Below, in pieces: positions 45,387 to 53,578 of a stretch of 64,000 nucleotides of DNA. A program made the translations under genes and the position numbers. The stretch spans positions 3,782,001 through 3,846,000 of the forward strand of contig NZ_CP115483.1 of the NCBI RefSeq assembly GCF_027627455.1. Direction: 5' to 3'. Under the pieces are notes generated by a model. It ran no database searches and was not told where the DNA came from. It saw only the letters and a program-made list of their open reading frames with translations. This stretch comes from Sphingobacterium sp. SYP-B4668. Lineage in GTDB: Bacteria; Bacteroidota; Bacteroidia; Sphingobacteriales; Sphingobacteriaceae. The stretch's first letter is position 1, and each line of letters opens with the position of its first letter.

Positions 45387-45592
45387 GTCGATTCTCAATT
45401 TCAAAATATATCTCCTCTCCGGATTACATAAATCTACGAATTTTTTAATCTTTCGGACCACCAGCTAAGATTCCAGGTTATTTAGCACTTGATGATGACA
45501 TCAACACGACCCCTATACTGTTCACCAGTAGAGACAACATCAACCTTGCCCATTACCAGTCGCAATGGTCTCTTGGAAAATGGATACTAAAA

Positions 45593-45713
45593 AAAATGAA
45601 AATAAATTTGTCTTAGTGTTTATTATACACTATCTTTGTTCTATCATAATTTAGGTTTATAATTGGTTATAAAGGTTTCCACTCTCCCCGTTTGGAAACC
45701 TTTTCTTTTTTAT
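45593..45713. repeat. 121-bp direct repeat, right copy
   Basis: Same orientation and 119/121 identical to 42433-42553, 3160 bp away. Sequences outside the repeat are unrelated on the right and only weakly similar for about 7 bp on the left. Confidence 0.95.
45644..45711 (+). ncRNA. Candidate small RNA, right copy (about 68 nt)
   Basis: The promoter (TTTG 45607-45610, TATCTTTG 45631-45638), AT-rich leader, AAAGGTTTCC/GGAAACCTTT hairpin (45671-45703) and T tract are identical to the left copy. The only sequence difference lies between -7 and the predicted start, so both copies would make the same RNA. Conservation of every functional part supports a real transcript. Confidence 0.6.
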
Positions 45714-45816
45714 GGTATTTGACATTTATTACCGGTGATATATTACACAATTTGATTATTTACCACCCACGTATTAGGCAGTAAAGATAGGAAGGGCACC
45801 TAGCAAAAAGAAAAAA

Positions 45817-45840
45817 TCCCCATTCAGAGCTGAATGAGGA
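45817..45840 (-). terminator. Terminator of the beta-helix/PDZ gene
   Basis: Stem TCCCCATTCAG (45817-45827) with CTGAATGAGGA (45830-45840), one G-U pair in the minus-strand RNA, followed on that strand by six Ts (the A run at 45811-45816). It sits 12 bp after the stop codon. Confidence 0.82.
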
Positions 45841-45851
45841 CTTATAGCTCG

Positions 45852-48245
45852 TTACTGCTTGATTCGCAATACGTGCTTCGTCTGGTTTCGGTAGATAGTC
45901 AATCCTATATGCTCTGCATAATTATCCCGTTTGACGATTCTTTGAAAATCAGCTACTGTATTCACCAGCTCCCCTTGGCACGCTACGATGACATCGCCAG
46001 GTCGCAATCTTCCATTAAATGAGATGCCCCCCTCACCTACTTTTATCACTAATACGCCCGCTATAGCAGGTAATCCCGCGGCCGACTGTTCGCCCAAGGT
46101 CTCGATTGATTTAAATGTCCCTCCTTTCCATTCGTAGACTTCGCTCTTATTTGCCGATTTGGACATCAGCAAGTGAGGTATCTCTGGTCGATCTGCCATT
46201 TTCTTTAATCGAGGACTTTTCACTCCGAAATTCAACATATCAAAATTTTGGAATCCAAGTACACGATTACCTACCAACCTAAAGTCCCCCCTCTCTGCAT
46301 CCTGAAATTCAGGGTCGATTACCTGTCCATGCTCCTCTATTCCTTTTGCTTGGTCTAATGCCAATGCTTCGGCATGAGTATAGTAGTTATAATCGACCGT
46401 ATCTCCCCAGTATTTGATCTGAATATCCTGATGGGCCTGCATCACCACATTGTTTCGAAATACATCATGGCTATTCCTAAACCAAACATGTGGATGAAAT
46501 CCATTATTGACCATCACATTGTTGTACACAGTCCTATAAAATCCTTCTCTCAGTTTGAGTCCGCCACTGAGGCACAGATTATTATATATCAGGTAGTTAC
46601 TTGAACCATCATCCAAGTCGATGTCCCAGCCGTGATCACATTGGAATCGATTGTCGTGAATCAAAGTCGTTTTGACAGCATCTAAAGTAACCCAATTCGG
46701 ATGTTGGGCAGTCAGACGATCCATCTCCGATCGGTCGGGATGCCAAAACCTATCCCGCCCCCACGAATTGAACGCACCGTGATCACTGGTTTCTAGTACC
46801 GTATGGAATACATCATTATATCCGATATCATGGCCTCCCCATGTCCCGTCACCCACATTGATTCCTGCACGCGGTACTTCATAGATGGTATTGTGAAGCA
46901 CTCGAATGGTCGAGGCCATAGCAATCTGTACCCCTGCCACCTGCTTTTCGATCAATCCTATTCTACGTATCAGATTGTCGCTCACTTCACAGTCTTTTGG
47001 GTAATCATCTCCCCTAGGGCCAGGCACTGTATCCATTTCCGCAATTGGAACGAACTCTTCATACCGAAATGCCGGAGATCTTACCGCATCCGGATTGCCG
47101 ACAAAATTAATCGCCCCCGCACCTATGCGTTCCACCAGATTGTTTGATATCACGACCTCTCGATTGTAGTTGCTTACGAACACGGCATTGCCGCCTAAAT
47201 CTGTAAAGTCCGATCCAATCACCGTGCAACGCTCAGCTCCTTCGATCAAGACTGCCCCTTGCCGATAGATAGCCCAATCACTTCTTAGCAATGGCTCGGC
47301 AGTCTTCATAAATGTAGGTGCAGTATGCACGAAGCTAATTCCTTGTATGCGCACATCGTGCACTGGTCGGCTCCTGCTACCCTTGATGGTCAAGATATTC
47401 TCCTGCATGGGCACTTCCAATTTTAGATCGTTGGGATTCACCCCCATTTTCGGATAGTAATACAGTATGCCATCCTCCTCATCCAGATACCATTCATTCA
47501 CTGCGTCCAGCTCTTCGAACACGTTCTCTACGTACCGATAGGTCTCGTGCATTTTACTCGGCCTATTATTCTGTTCGCCTCCTTCTAATTGCACCTCCCC
47601 GTTCTCGTTCTTACCGACCACCCGATAGTGGAACCCACCCCATCGACCAATATGCAAGGCATGTACATATGCTCCTTTTGGAGCTTTCCATCTCTTTACA
47701 CGTTCTGGAGCTATTGCATCTACGGCATATCCATTAAAAGGCAATACAGTAGGATCATAATTGGGGTATCGCGCCCGTATCATAGGCTCTCCATCCGTGT
47801 AGATATGCTGAAAGCTCATCCGCTTTGGCACTTGGCTTTTCCAGATACCATTTCCTACTTCCTCCCACTTGAGCTGCAACGGCGTCGCCCCACTCCAGGT
47901 GACGCGTTGTCCTTCCATAGCTTTGATGGTAACAGGAGCAGTTGCTGTACCAGAGGATTCAGGACCAATCAGGAGGGGCTTGTCTATATAATACAAGCCC
48001 TCCTTAATAAGTACTTCTATAGCGCCGGTATGGCCTTTTTTCTTCAAGTTGGCTATCTCTTGTACAGCCGCATAGGGCGAAGCATAGGGTCGTTCTTCTG
48101 TTCCGGGATTACTATCCTTACCAGACTTGGCAACATAGATTCTCTTGGCCACTGTAGTTTGGGCTGATACAGCTCCCCCTTCCCACATTACTCCTATGAT
48201 GAACAGCACCAATACTTTGGGGATATACGTTAATGTATGAATCAT
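45852..48245 (-). CDS. Secreted right-handed beta-helix protein with C-terminal PDZ domain
   Basis: A 797-residue protein with a signal peptide ending AVSAQ. The N-terminus RIYVAKSGKDSNPGTEERPYASPYAAVQEI opens a pectate-lyase-like beta-helix; repeated short rungs follow (VVISNNLVERI, CEVSDNLIRRI, IRVLHNTIYEV, LIHDNRFQCDHGWDIDLDD, YLIYNNLCL). This layout recalls GH141 and related glycosidases, but assignment to a CAZy family is only a suggestion. The last 68 residues (GVLVIKVGEGGISFNGRLRPGDVIVACQG) form a PDZ domain, an unusual partner for a beta-helix. The gene has its own terminator and is separated from the fructan operon by 400 bp and a strong terminator, so it is probably a separate unit. 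Confidence 0.85.
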   Translation of the reverse strand: MIHTLTYIPKVLVLFIIGVMWEGGAVSAQTTVAKRIYVAKSGKDSNPGTEERPYASPYAAVQEIANLKKKGHTGAIEVLIKEGLYYIDKPLLIGPESSGTATAPVTIKAMEGQRVTWSGATPLQLKWEEVGNGIWKSQVPKRMSFQHIYTDGEPMIRARYPNYDPTVLPFNGYAVDAIAPERVKRWKAPKGAYVHALHIGRWGGFHYRVVGKNENGEVQLEGGEQNNRPSKMHETYRYVENVFEELDAVNEWYLDEEDGILYYYPKMGVNPNDLKLEVPMQENILTIKGSRSRPVHDVRIQGISFVHTAPTFMKTAEPLLRSDWAIYRQGAVLIEGAERCTVIGSDFTDLGGNAVFVSNYNREVVISNNLVERIGAGAINFVGNPDAVRSPAFRYEEFVPIAEMDTVPGPRGDDYPKDCEVSDNLIRRIGLIEKQVAGVQIAMASTIRVLHNTIYEVPRAGINVGDGTWGGHDIGYNDVFHTVLETSDHGAFNSWGRDRFWHPDRSEMDRLTAQHPNWVTLDAVKTTLIHDNRFQCDHGWDIDLDDGSSNYLIYNNLCLSGGLKLREGFYRTVYNNVMVNNGFHPHVWFRNSHDVFRNNVVMQAHQDIQIKYWGDTVDYNYYTHAEALALDQAKGIEEHGQVIDPEFQDAERGDFRLVGNRVLGFQNFDMLNFGVKSPRLKKMADRPEIPHLLMSKSANKSEVYEWKGGTFKSIETLGEQSAAGLPAIAGVLVIKVGEGGISFNGRLRPGDVIVACQGELVNTVADFQRIVKRDNYAEHIGLTIYRNQTKHVLRIKQ

Positions 48246-48645
48246 TTATATAGAATTACTTCGTGAATTCAGTTCATAATTAATAGTCATTCGATCTCTC
48301 GCTGATTTGCTCTATTTGTATCGTGGAATTAGTTTTCGGTGGCACTCCTGCTCCTTTTTTTCATCCACGGTTAAACAATCTGTACCACATAGATATTCAT
48401 TTGATATAAAGGTGCATTCGGTCCAGTATTCCAATATCCGCTACTATACTTGAGGTTTACAGTTCACAATTTAACAAGAATTTTGACAAACGAAGATTTC
48501 GGCAATGAAAATATCTGGCTTGTATGAATAGTAATCCGTATTTAGCCTTTTCGCCCTTAGGCCTAAAGCATATCTTAAAAGTAAAAAGGGTCTCTTATGG
48601 AGACCCTTTTTACTTTTACCGTACGGAACACTATAATTTGTGTTC
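48246..48645. other. 400-bp intergenic region between the fructan operon and the beta-helix gene
   Basis: It contains the 19-bp-stem terminator at 48576-48618. The remaining 330 bp should hold the promoter of the beta-helix gene, but no clear TAnnTTTG pair is found. No gene is supported. Confidence 0.6.
48576..48618 (-). terminator. Strong terminator of the fructan operon
   Basis: A perfect 19-bp stem (48576-48594 with 48600-48618) and a 5-nt loop, with T-rich 3' arms in both directions. It lies 27 bp past the last GH32 stop codon and should insulate the fructan operon from the beta-helix gene. Confidence 0.93.
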
Positions 48646-50145
48646 TTATTTTATAACTTTTACACGCAGGTCCCGAACATTAACAGTTGTCGAGGATCGA
48701 AACATCAATAAATCAAAAGGTTGTTCGACAAAGAAGAGGCTACTCAGATTAGATAAACCTCCGTCTGCAAATATCTCCACCGAATTACGATCGACTAGCA
48801 ACCTATAGGTCAGCGTCTCGGCATCCAAGATACGCGGAGCTACCGTACGTTTGATAAATGTGGGGCTAAAGTTAGCATCCCCAGCCTTCGAACGATCCAC
48901 AAAAAATTGGTTGGTAGCCTCATCAAATCCAAGGACCAATTCATCCCCCTTTCCGTTCGACAATACCAAATCAAAAGTCGCCACCTTATCCAATGCAAAT
49001 GAAAGCTCAAACGCACCGTTGGCCTCCCCGATATACTTGCTCCAGTCGTCGGTTCCGTTTTTCACTTGTACCCCGCCCTTTTCTTGTGTATCCCATGCTC
49101 CAAGTTCATCTGTGATTGGAGTCGACACCAAAAGCCAACGTTCGCTGACCTTTTGTAGAGAAAGCGTCCGTGGTATTGTCATCCCACTCCTCCAACTAGA
49201 TGCAGGTACCGTATTGGCATATGCCCAATTACTCATCCAGCCCATCAAGATCTGCCTATTTTCAGTATTGGAGAATGTAACTCCTGCATAGTTGTCAGGT
49301 CCATAGTCCATCCAACGAATATCCTTTTGATCCGACCTAAATGTCGTACCGTCAAAGTCTCCCACGAAATATTGCGTGGCCGACCCCGTATTGGGTCCTC
49401 CGGGATTGATACTGACCAACAATACCCATTTATCCCCTTCAGGCGTCTCAAAACGAAGTAAATCTGGGCATTCCCATACTCCTCCATGTGCACCTACCTC
49501 ATTTCCAAATTCGCTCAATCGTGTCCATTCCTTCAGGTTTTTAGAGCCATAAAAGGTTATCGACTGCTTGGTTGCTAGGGTCATTACCCATTGACCACTA
49601 CCCGCATGCCACATTACCTTCGGGTCGCGAAAATCCCAAATCCCCGGATTAGGCAACACCGGATTACCTACATACTTGGTCCAGGATTTGCCTTTGTCCA
49701 AGCTATAGGCTATGCTCTGATACTGATGCAACCCCGTTTTCGCTTCCTCGATTTTAGGATTATGGTGGGTGAAGATTGCAACTAATGCTCCCTTTCCAAA
49801 CCCAGCAGTATTATCTTTGTCAATGACCGCACTTCCTGAAAAAATAGTCCCTAGACTATCTGGAAAAAGTGCTATAGGGTGTTCCTCCCAATGAATCAAA
49901 TCCGTACTCGTCGCATGCCCCCAATGCATAGGTCCCCATACAGTCGTATCAGGATTATGCTGAAAAAACAAGTGATATGTACCATCGAGATATACCATTC
50001 CATTCGGATCATTCATCCATCCTTTTTTAGGAGAGAAGTGATAGCTAGGACGATATTTTTCTTGCAGATTATTTTCTTTTTTAGCTGCCGTCTGACAGCT
50101 ATTGAAGATGGTCAGTATAAGTAGAATACCTAGATATTTCTTCAT
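48646..50145 (-). CDS. GH32 fructan hydrolase, lipoprotein (levanase/inulinase/invertase type)
   Basis: About 499 residues from the ATG at 50145, which overlaps the preceding stop by one base (TAATG). The N-terminus has a lipoprotein signal (LLILTIFNSC), suggesting outer-membrane or surface attachment. The GH32 five-blade propeller shows WMNDPNG (nucleophile Asp46), WDFRDPKV (transition-state Asp) and VWECPDLL (acid/base Glu). A C-terminal beta-sandwich follows (LLVDRNSVEIFADGG). It hydrolyses beta-fructosides; endo or exo action and beta-2,6 versus beta-2,1 preference cannot be decided from motifs. It is the last gene of the fructan operon. Confidence 0.95.
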   Translation of the reverse strand: MKKYLGILLILTIFNSCQTAAKKENNLQEKYRPSYHFSPKKGWMNDPNGMVYLDGTYHLFFQHNPDTTVWGPMHWGHATSTDLIHWEEHPIALFPDSLGTIFSGSAVIDKDNTAGFGKGALVAIFTHHNPKIEEAKTGLHQYQSIAYSLDKGKSWTKYVGNPVLPNPGIWDFRDPKVMWHAGSGQWVMTLATKQSITFYGSKNLKEWTRLSEFGNEVGAHGGVWECPDLLRFETPEGDKWVLLVSINPGGPNTGSATQYFVGDFDGTTFRSDQKDIRWMDYGPDNYAGVTFSNTENRQILMGWMSNWAYANTVPASSWRSGMTIPRTLSLQKVSERWLLVSTPITDELGAWDTQEKGGVQVKNGTDDWSKYIGEANGAFELSFALDKVATFDLVLSNGKGDELVLGFDEATNQFFVDRSKAGDANFSPTFIKRTVAPRILDAETLTYRLLVDRNSVEIFADGGLSNLSSLFFVEQPFDLLMFRSSTTVNVRDLRVKVIK

Positions 50146-51821
50146 TACCAAATACTTTTAAGCTTATACAATTCCAACGTTTGCAAGTCAGCCTTACCAC
50201 CTTTTACCTGGAGGCTATACGTGCGATCGGTCGGATTCAAATTATAGTTCACAGGCATGAATACCTCGCCCTCAGCAGCAAACACCTCTACTCCTGTACG
50301 ATCCACGAATACTTGCAGATTCAACTTTCCATCCACTAAAGGAGCCTGTGCCCGCACGTTATCGATTTCCAGTTCCTGCTTAGCAACATCATAATTGATT
50401 CCCAATCCACGTACTGTCAACTGTATGACCTTCGCATCTTTGGCCATCAATGTCAACTTGATTTCGGCAATCTCTGTATCCACTCCAGCCAATGGATTTT
50501 TCATGTCAGGAGTTAGTTCTTTAGCGCTCACTTTAGTAACAGCTCCCCTCAACTTTTGCAGTTCCAATACAGGCGTACGCACGAGTCTTACGCCCTTATT
50601 GGTTTGTTTAAGTGCTAGCTCCATAGGGATACTCATCGATTGATTGAAAGAAGAAGCCTCTTTGTTGGTGTGTGTACGCCACCAACCTATCTCTACGCGT
50701 CGCCCCTTGGGTTCATCACTAAAAGTCTGGGCTGCGTAGTAATCCCTTCCATGCTGACTGAATAAGCGTTCCTCCTCGGGTAGAAAGGTCTTTCCATCAA
50801 AGGTTCCTATCGCATATTGGCTGTTAGCGCCTGTCAATACCCATTTTTTATGGTTTTCATTTCCGTCCACAGGCAGCTCAAAGAATTCCGGACATTCATG
50901 CATATAACGATCATCACCTTTACCACCTATGATTTTGCTCGCAAACGTCCAAGATTTCATATCTACTGAGGTAAAGAAATGCATGGTGTGCAGGTCATTG
51001 GCTTCCGTCACATAGAGCACCATTACCCAGTGTTTACTAGGCGCATGCCAGATGACCTTAGGGTCGCGATTGCCGTCCGTGATTTTGTCCAATATGGTAT
51101 GGGGCAACTTGGTAAAGTTGCGGCCATCCAAGGTATAAGCCAGTCCCTGCTCCCATGATTTTTCGGCCGCAGTGTAGTATAGCACTAAAGGTCGATCTTT
51201 ACCTTTGCCCAGCCCGCTTGTATTCTCAGTATCCACGACACCACCGCCACTGAACATGGTTCCAAACTCATCTGGATATAGCGCTTCGCTCATTTCCTTC
51301 CAGTGGATCAAATCCGTCGACACTGCATGTCCCCAATGCATATTGCCCCAGTTCACACCATAAGGATTATGCTGGAAGAAGAGATGATACTCCCCTTTAT
51401 AATAGGCCATGCCATTCGGATCGTTGTTCCATCCTCGCTTTGGAGAAAAGTGAAACTGTCCACGGAGCGGTTCTTTGTAATCCATCTTATTGCCATCATC
51501 GGAGGCCTGCACTACTGGCGAAAAAGCACTACTATTGCTATTCAGTGCATCTACATTAATCGTTAGTGTGCTTCCTTTCCAAGCACTCACGTCCAAGTAG
51601 GCATACCAATCAGGGGTGTCATCCGCTAATTCGACGTTAAACCATCTTATCTTGTCTCCGTTGAGCAAGATGTCCACATTTCGCTTAGGCGCTCCATTTT
51701 TGACCGGGATCTTCAAGTACTTTTTTCCAACCTCAAATTTGGTAGTAAATGGTTGTTGCCCCATTGTGATCAGAGGCAGTCCTCCACACATCACCAAAAG
51801 TAATACTAGTCTGTTTATCAT
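50145..51821 (-). CDS. GH32 fructan hydrolase with N-terminal DUF4980 domain (levanase-like), periplasmic
   Basis: A 558-residue protein with a signal peptide ending ITMGQ. The N-terminal domain of about 100 residues (KFEVGKKYLKIPVKNGAPKRNVDILLNGDKIRWFNVEL) is the DUF4980 domain often found ahead of GH32. The catalytic propeller has WNNDPNG (nucleophile Asp134), GNRDPKVIWH and HECPEFF. The C-terminal sandwich ends VFVDRTGVEVFAAEGE. Relatives in Bacteroides release fructose from levan or inulin oligosaccharides. It starts 19 bp after susD and is coupled to the next GH32 gene by a one-base overlap. Confidence 0.95.
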   Translation of the reverse strand: MINRLVLLLVMCGGLPLITMGQQPFTTKFEVGKKYLKIPVKNGAPKRNVDILLNGDKIRWFNVELADDTPDWYAYLDVSAWKGSTLTINVDALNSNSSAFSPVVQASDDGNKMDYKEPLRGQFHFSPKRGWNNDPNGMAYYKGEYHLFFQHNPYGVNWGNMHWGHAVSTDLIHWKEMSEALYPDEFGTMFSGGGVVDTENTSGLGKGKDRPLVLYYTAAEKSWEQGLAYTLDGRNFTKLPHTILDKITDGNRDPKVIWHAPSKHWVMVLYVTEANDLHTMHFFTSVDMKSWTFASKIIGGKGDDRYMHECPEFFELPVDGNENHKKWVLTGANSQYAIGTFDGKTFLPEEERLFSQHGRDYYAAQTFSDEPKGRRVEIGWWRTHTNKEASSFNQSMSIPMELALKQTNKGVRLVRTPVLELQKLRGAVTKVSAKELTPDMKNPLAGVDTEIAEIKLTLMAKDAKVIQLTVRGLGINYDVAKQELEIDNVRAQAPLVDGKLNLQVFVDRTGVEVFAAEGEVFMPVNYNLNPTDRTYSLQVKGGKADLQTLELYKLKSIW

Positions 51822-51840
51822 AATTGCATGTTTAAAATAG

Positions 51841-53565
51841 TTAATTCCAACCGAAATTCTGTATATAAAGTTTTTTACTAAAATTTATCTGTGACAACGG
51901 TATGGGAAAATACTCGTCTCGATTTTTCTTAAATACTGAAGCTGCTAAGTAATTGCGCCTCGTTTTCTCTTTCTGCAGGTATTCGTTTACATAGGTATCT
52001 GCAATACCCCAACGTACCAAATCAAAGAATCGAAACCCTTCCATCGCTAGCTCCAATCGTCTTTCCCAACGTAGGGCCGCTCTTGCATATGATTGTGTCC
52101 AAGTACAATTCACGCCATCTTTGTACTCCGCTACCTTAAATTGACCTGTAGGTGCTCCCCCACTATCTACCAACCGGAATGTACTTTCCGCTGCCCGCTT
52201 CCTGATCTTATTGATAATGGGTAAGGCCTCAGCGGATCTTCCCAATTCGATGAGAGCCTCCGCTTTCCACAACAATACATCGTCAAAACGAATAATATCT
52301 CTATTCTTACTGCTGCTCATGAATGGATTAACTTTCTTAAAGCAAGGATTGTCATACAGCACCACTTCTTTCAAAGACATATAATTGCCATAAGTTTCGA
52401 TCTGCCGGATCCAGCTGTTCTGAAAGATAAAATCTGCTTTATATTTGTATGGAAGACCTACCATTGCTACCGTATGTAGTAGCCGTGGATCTACATTCTG
52501 TGTTTTCACCTGTGCAGCGGTAGACAAATCTGTACTGTTGAAGCTCGTAAACTGGGGAAGACCTTCTGCATCGGTCTTGAAGGCGTTTACTAAGTTTTGA
52601 CTGGGTTGATGAAACCCACAACATCCATATTCACCGTTCATCGGGTAGTTGAGCATTGCACTCCAGTCCAAGCGGCCAAATTCGGTTCCATCATTCAATG
52701 AATTTTGTACTGCAAAAATGGATTCAGGTCCATTCTCGTACTCGCACAAAAAGTTAAATGCAAAATCTTGTGACAAATCATAGCGGCCCTCCAACTCTTC
52801 CACTAGTGCCACCACTTCTTCTAATTTTTGACTATTAATACCCGTCACCTGATGTTGCTCATTCTGCTCATAAGCCGAATACAACAGGGCTTTGGCCAAA
52901 TAGGCTTGCGCCATGTACTTATTGGCCCGCCCTTTCTGGTCGTCATTTTTCTCAGGCAATTTGGAAGCCGCAAATCTAAATTCGTCTATAATCTTGGTCC
53001 ATTGCTCTGCATCCGTATATTCGCGATTCGAAACAGTTATATACGCTTCAGGGGCCAATGTTTCATCCACAAATGGTACATATTTAAAAAGCAATTTAAG
53101 CTCAAACATATAATGTGCCCTCAAAAATCGCATTTCGGCCGTTCTTACTTCTTTCTTTGGATAATCGGCTACGTCCAATCCATTGATGACTCGCAATGCA
53201 TTATTCGCCCGAGATATGGCCACATATTGCCTGTACCATTTTTGGTCCAGTCCACCTACATCTACCCGCATAGATACAAACGTTTCATACAGATTCCACT
53301 CTTCCATATCGCCCGTTCCAGCACCTCCTTTATAAGCGTCGCCACTTCTCAAGTCACCATAAGGCCATAGGCTATTGGTTTTATTGTTATAATTTTCATT
53401 GCCTAATGATGAGTAGGCGGCTATGACCAAGTTCTCGGCAGCTTCAGCATTGTTTAGTTGATTTTCGCCCAATTGGCCCTTAGGATTGATATCTAGGTAA
53501 TCACTACAACCGCTCAGCAGTAATAGGGATAATGCAGTGTATATTATACTTATCTTTTTTTTCAT
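51841..53565 (-). CDS. SusD/RagB-family lipoprotein (fructan locus)
   Basis: About 574 residues from the ATG at 53565, which starts a lipoprotein signal (LSLLLLSGC). NAEAAENLVIAAYSSLGNENY, MRFLRAHYMFELKLLFKYVPFVDE and NRDEYFPIPLSQINFSKK are typical SusD segments. It is placed 13 bp after susC and directly before the two GH32 genes. It should bind fructan at the cell surface together with the SusC channel. Confidence 0.95.
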   Translation of the reverse strand: MKKKISIIYTALSLLLLSGCSDYLDINPKGQLGENQLNNAEAAENLVIAAYSSLGNENYNNKTNSLWPYGDLRSGDAYKGGAGTGDMEEWNLYETFVSMRVDVGGLDQKWYRQYVAISRANNALRVINGLDVADYPKKEVRTAEMRFLRAHYMFELKLLFKYVPFVDETLAPEAYITVSNREYTDAEQWTKIIDEFRFAASKLPEKNDDQKGRANKYMAQAYLAKALLYSAYEQNEQHQVTGINSQKLEEVVALVEELEGRYDLSQDFAFNFLCEYENGPESIFAVQNSLNDGTEFGRLDWSAMLNYPMNGEYGCCGFHQPSQNLVNAFKTDAEGLPQFTSFNSTDLSTAAQVKTQNVDPRLLHTVAMVGLPYKYKADFIFQNSWIRQIETYGNYMSLKEVVLYDNPCFKKVNPFMSSSKNRDIIRFDDVLLWKAEALIELGRSAEALPIINKIRKRAAESTFRLVDSGGAPTGQFKVAEYKDGVNCTWTQSYARAALRWERRLELAMEGFRFFDLVRWGIADTYVNEYLQKEKTRRNYLAASVFKKNRDEYFPIPLSQINFSKKLYIQNFGWN

Positions 53566-53578
53566 GACAAGGTTGCAA

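Larger units (their letters stand above)
45387..45851. other. 465-bp intergenic region with second repeat unit and a terminator
   Basis: Upstream of the Fur-family gene. It holds the second 121-bp repeat (45593-45713) and the terminator of the beta-helix protein gene (45817-45840). The 206 bp between the Fur start and the repeat should contain the fur-ATPase promoter, but I find no clear consensus there. Confidence 0.65.

Noticed and set aside
42433-45713. The 121-bp repeats considered as insertion-sequence ends or attachment sites
   Set aside because: No transposase or integrase lies between them, they are direct not inverted, and each is a complete promoter-terminator unit.
47589-48167. 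192-codon frame opposite the beta-helix gene
   Set aside because: Antisense to a supported secreted protein with full motifs; no domain of its own.
48524-48808. 94-codon plus-strand frame across the fructan operon terminator
   Set aside because: It runs through a 19-bp perfect terminator hairpin and into the GH32 gene on the other strand.
52828-53370. 180-codon frame opposite the fructan-locus susD
   Set aside because: Antisense to a clear SusD protein; no recognisable features.
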